A stretch of DNA of 64,000 bases from Rhyzopertha dominica (taxonomy: Eukaryota > Arthropoda > Insecta > Coleoptera > Bostrichidae): assembly GCA_025024175.1 (NCBI GenBank), contig QCXZ01000137.1, positions 15,252,001 through 15,316,000 on the forward strand. Reading direction: 5' to 3'. A model generated the notes under the pieces. The model made no database searches. It worked only from the letters and a program-made list of their open reading frames with translations, and was not told where the DNA came from. The stretch's first letter is position 1. The number at the start of each line of letters is the position of its first letter. Made by a program: the position numbers and the translations under genes. Shown one piece after another: positions 59,717 through 64,000 of the stretch.

Positions 59717-60185
59717 GCAAGAAAATTTGGTTGCGGTTTTCGATAGATTATATTTTTAGCCGTCTGTGAGCAAAATCTGGTTGTGGCTCTATGTGTCGTT
59801 TGGAAGATACAAAATAAATTATCTTGAGCGCGGTAAAACCACCCCCAATGCCCCGAGTGCAAGAAAATTTAATTGCGGCTTTCGATAGATTAAATTTGTA
59901 GTCATCTGTGCGCAAAATCTGGTTGTCGCTCTATGTGTCGTTTGGAAGATACAAAATAAATTATCTTAAGAGCGGTAAAACCACCCCATGGCCCCAACTG
60001 CAAGAAAATTTGATTGCGGCTTTCGATAGAGTATATTTTAGCTATCTGTGTGCAAAATCTGGTTGTAGTCCTATTTGCCGTTTGAAAGATACAAAATAAA
60101 TTATCCTAAGGGCTGCAGAATCCACCCCNAGATCCCGAGTGTGAGAAAATTTGTTGGCGGCTTTCGATAGTTTATGTTTTCAACT
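59717..60185 (+). repeat. Tandem repeat, 141-142 bp unit, about 3.3 copies
   Basis: Units start at about 59717, 59859, 60000 and 60141 with G(C/T)(A/G)AGAAAATTT. Each contains GCGGCTTTCGATAGA-like, CAAAATCTGGTTGT and AAGATACAAAATAAATTATC, and ends in CCACCCC. Spacings of 142, 141 and 141 are very regular; divergence rises to the right. Unit length is satellite-like. Confidence 0.9.
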
Positions 60186-62960
60186 GTCAATGTACCAAAG
60201 CTGGCTGAGTTCTTACCTTCTGTGTGGAAATTAATACGGATTTAGTTTTATTGTTGAAGCAAAGATTTTGACGACGCCACTGCACGTTCGGGTATCTTCG
60301 TAAAAATCTGCAGATAACTTTGGCTGCTGTTTTCACACCGGTGTTCTTTTCTTGGTGTTGTACTGGAGCATATTTTGTATTTTTTCTGTCAATTTTTAAT
60401 TAATCTCATTTTGTAAACAATTGATGAATCAAAAGCTACAAAAAATTACTAGATATTATTAGAAGTCGTAATAATTTGGAAAATGGTTATTAACACGCAC
60501 TTGCTGCGTCCAATAATGGACATACTCCCGTTTAATTCCATAGGCATGTTTAACATCATATACTGACAGAAGCAATATGAAACAACATTAGTTTACGAAC
60601 TTTCCGTTTAATCGGTGCATCTACTAGTTAATTTTAATTTTTTAATCAAAATTAAAAGCGAAGATTTTATTGTTTAGTCTAGGAAATTGCTTCAGGTAGA
60701 AAGTATAATTGTAAATTATCTTTTTCGAACGCTCTTATGTATTACCAACGAAAGTTATATCATGGTAGCAAAAAGAACGACAAGAGCATTTAAAGATAAG
60801 CAATGTTCAGTAGGTACTGAATTTAAATTTTAGCTATCGCTCGATTTTAATTTCATTGTCTCTATGGTGTCTTTCCGTGTTCTTGTTATCTGCAAATCTG
60901 CAATATCAACAGTGACAACAACAGAACACAGAGATTCCAATAAATAAAAAACGTGAAATATGTGAAAAAGCAGTGTTTTGAAGGAGTTAATCCAAATTGT
61001 GATTCGTACAGGTGAGTTTGAAATACACAACGTCAAAGTATTACAAACAACCTATGCCTTACATTACAAACTATTGCTTCAGGTATCCGAACAAGTATCT
61101 AACCAACCCGCAAACAATACCTAAATATGTTGCATTAGAAGCACAACTCAAATGAGCATTCTTTATTCCAGGAGAAGCAGTTGCGTAAACCATTCATGAT
61201 TTTTAATATACAATAGAGATGGACGCTAAGTAGTGATTAATAATTAATAGTAACGATTAAAAATCTCTCATTTTGACATAGTTAGCTTATTACAAAACCT
61301 ACTTGGTATGTTTTTGAAAAGGTAAAGTGTTACTTTACATTTTCCTTTATGTTGAAACTTAAAGGTACCCATGCATATTAAAATGGAAGCTTTGCGAAGT
61401 TTATATTGAGCATATGTATGCCTTAGTGGTTTAATGCCTTAAGGGTTCAATTTCCAATTGAGAAACGTGCTGTCGCATGCTAACTCCTGTGGAATACTGC
61501 AAATATAAATAACCCAATATTCATTCATTTTTATTTATTAAAGAATCCATTCAATTTATGATTAACATATGCATAAAAAGGTGTATTAAAATGGGCTTAG
61601 TGGCATAAAATATAATAAATTGTTGAAGCAAATTAATCAGTAAATTCCTGCATACTTAAATAGTAATAATAGTAATGACTTTGACATTTTAACCACAAAC
61701 TTTCCTAACTATGCATCCGGCACTCCCATTTCTATGTAAAACTAAACTTTGTAACGCCAATTAGCTAAGTAATATATTTGACAGAGTAGGTTTGGTCCGT
61801 GCAATGCCTGTTACCCGATTAGAAAGACGGTTGGTCTACTTACATGTAAAGAGCTCACGATCATAAACAGTATTATTGTCAAATCCTTCTGCTAAGTATG
61901 ATTTTTGTCCAATGTGGTGGTGTGGTTAGCTTGATTATTCAACATGTAAATAAAATACATTACCTATTTTAAATCTAACCTACACATTACATTAATAACA
62001 TCCCTTAAGAATGTAGCAAAATGGTTAGTTTTAGAACATACGTGGATAAATTTTTAACATTATTTTGCATCAAGGGGATAAGTTTTGTTAGTTCTGTTCG
62101 TTTCGGGTACTCTCATAAAATTTGCCAGGCAATAGTGCATTGTTAAAAAGACTCGGTTATTGCAGTTCAGTCGGGATATTTTATTGCAACCAGATGTAGA
62201 AAGTTGGTCCTGTTCCTAGAAGGTTCTGACCGTAGCGGCTCTTTTGTGATTGGGGTACGCGACCCAAAAATTACAATGGTTAGCGCGCGAAACCCCTTAG
62301 TTTATAGTAAATTCGGCATTAGTTGATAGAAACGATTGATTCGATTGCTCAATCTCCTCAGAATATTAAGTAAGGATTTAGTTACGATTGGCAACCATGT
62401 GAAGTTTTTCCTGAAGTTTTCTTTACATGTTGTTGCATATGGAAATGAAGAATGTCGATCTTAGTAATTAAAGTCGTTGCCATATTGCGTGGTATCTTAA
62501 CTTCAGCTTGGGGATATCCACGAGTTAGTTAGGTCTGATTATAATTGTTTAGCTTTGGTTAGCTTTTATTTATATTTCGATAATCTGATAGTTGGACAAT
62601 TGTTTGTCAACGAGAATATGACCAGTACCGCGCTTTGAGAATAGCAAGTGGGGGTAGTTTTGACCAATCAGGTCTCAGTTCAGAAAATCCAGCAAGTAAC
62701 GTATTTTTTTCAAAAGCTAGAATCTTCAGTCTACGTTCCATCCTCTTAGATGCCAGAAGCAATGTAACCTCTAGTCCAGCTCGCGATGTATAGAGTAATT
62801 TTAAGTAAAGTCAGTTAACAAGTCTTGAAAGTTAGATTAAAAGATGGTTAGTCACTCGTCCCGGTATTTTGAAAATTCTTTGTTAATTAGTTCAAACTCG
62901 CGTACAGGTCAAAATTGTTAATTCACCGGTTGAGGTCATATTCTCGTTCATTGAATATCA
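60186..62960. other. Non-coding stretch, no gene seen
   Basis: AT-rich. From about 62160 to 62300 a more complex part (CTGACCGTAGCGGCTC, GGTACGCGACCC) might belong to a long terminal repeat, but this is weak. Confidence 0.35.
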
Positions 62961-63145
62961 TATTGTAACGAATATTTGGGAGGTACATCAGTTTTGTTGA
63001 TTACGGTTTATTATTATTATGTTCACTATTCTCTTTAATTAATTGTTAAATATATTTGTTGTTTGAAACGTAGCTTTTTCATTCTTGCGACGAAAACGAT
63101 GATCGTGCTCATGTGTAAGTTTGGTAGCAGCGTCTGGATAAAGGT
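62961..63145 (+). mobile_element. Possible LTR end and primer-binding site
   Basis: TGTAACGAATATTTGG at about 62964 looks like an LTR start, and about 160 bp later TTTGGTAGCAGCGTCTGGAT (about 63119-63138) resembles the tRNA-primer site that follows the 5' LTR in insect Gypsy-type elements. No gag or pol frame follows and no matching LTR was found. Confidence 0.25.
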
Positions 63146-64000
63146 AAGTCAGACACTTTTTCATGTTTTGTTATAGTTCAGTTACAATTGAATTAGATTC
63201 CACGCAACTACTAGAATCCGCGAATTCGTTTAATTAGTAAGCATCCCCAGTAATTAGTATCGGCCAACCATTGTGTTTTGTGACGGGGATCTTAGTATTG
63301 GCATTTAGAGCTTGCAGTGTGAAATTGGTAGATCCGCTCGCTGTCAATTTTAATCGGTAAGCAAGCAAGATAATTCGGCCACATCGACTTTGATGTTAGG
63401 CCTGCCACAAGAATGAGCGTCTTCGGTTTGCAGCTATCAACGTACACGTAGCATAGCACGCGAACAAAACTTTGCCATATATATTATGTTATCTATTACC
63501 ATTTATTAAAATGTCTTATTTACAAAGCATGAGGCATAATTAAGTGATACCTCAACTATAAATATGGGTACATCCTTAACGCTTTCAGTATTTGGTTCAA
63601 AATAGTTGTTGTTGTTCGGGTGATCTCACAGTAATTTTGGACTACCTAACAACATACATCATCAATTCAAATTTCTCGGCTTTCAGTTTAACTACGCTTA
63701 TGCATTTGAATGTACATTAATTGATCGAAATACGTTGGTTACCGCATGAAGTAATTTATATGCGAGAACTTTGTTAAGACCGTATAACGTATGCAAATGA
63801 TATTCCAAGTTCGCAAGTTATGGGGTGTTAAGTAATAAAACAAAGAAATAGTCAATATTAATGTAATCATTCACAACATTCGCGTCAAACAACAAAGCGA
63901 ACAAAATATAATGACAAATTCCACACATTTAATTAATGCATCCGCTTGATAATAACTCGTATATTTAGACCACGCTATCCTGTAACACTTGCACTGGGCA
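63146..64000. other. Non-coding end of window
   Basis: No reading frame, repeat or RNA gene that I can support. Confidence 0.5.

Overview
The window looks like arthropod, most likely insect, nuclear DNA. It is AT-rich and has no dense reading frames, no operons and no bacterial gene organisation. It carries spliceosomal introns, and it is crowded with decayed eukaryotic transposons: P/THAP, hAT, Tc1/mariner, non-LTR and Penelope-like. The species cannot be fixed from the sequence. The only host protein-coding exon I recognise is a 135-bp exon at 44236-44370 (+). It encodes part of the extracellular ligand-binding lobe of a metabotropic GABA-B receptor subunit, R1 type. No other exon of that gene was found, so the window is probably two very long introns on either side of this exon.

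Region by region. 1-10 kb: an 800-bp hAT-type non-autonomous element with a perfect 8-bp target duplication (189-988), the 3' end of a non-LTR retrotransposon (5.0-5.6 kb), a Penelope-type inverted-repeat insertion with a perfect 15-bp target duplication and hammerhead-like cores (7202-7795), and a TTAA-flanked MITE (9384-9761). 10-21 kb: a fold-back element, a non-LTR RT scrap, a 1-kb terminal-inverted-repeat element carrying a small THAP-domain gene (13832-14852), a MITE, a non-LTR endonuclease remnant and a mariner remnant on the minus strand. 21-36 kb: mostly non-coding, with a second copy of the MITE in opposite orientation, a nearly full-length dead Tc1-like element (29908-30953), a triple-arm fold-back element (32.05-32.45 kb) and a THAP remnant at 35.5 kb.

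36.8-43.5 kb is the most notable part. A Penelope-like RT scrap is followed by a structurally complete P-superfamily transposon (37701-43517) with 30-bp terminal inverted repeats and a 7-bp target duplication. It has a two-exon THAP/RNase-H-like transposase of about 913 codons whose visible catalytic acidic residues are intact. The only break is a one-base shift at a run of ten A. The element sits about 720 bp upstream of the GABA-B receptor exon, on the same strand.

45-64 kb: another Penelope repeat copy (48.7 kb), a possible DDE transposase remnant (49.1-50.1 kb), a non-LTR RT ending in a 150-bp ATT microsatellite (51.8-52.9 kb), a second Penelope RT remnant (55.7-56.3 kb), a fold-back element (58.45-58.68 kb), a 141-bp tandem repeat (59.7-60.2 kb) and a weak LTR/primer-site candidate near 63.1 kb. 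Between these lie several more complex, less AT-rich non-coding blocks that could be intronic regulatory DNA of the receptor gene.
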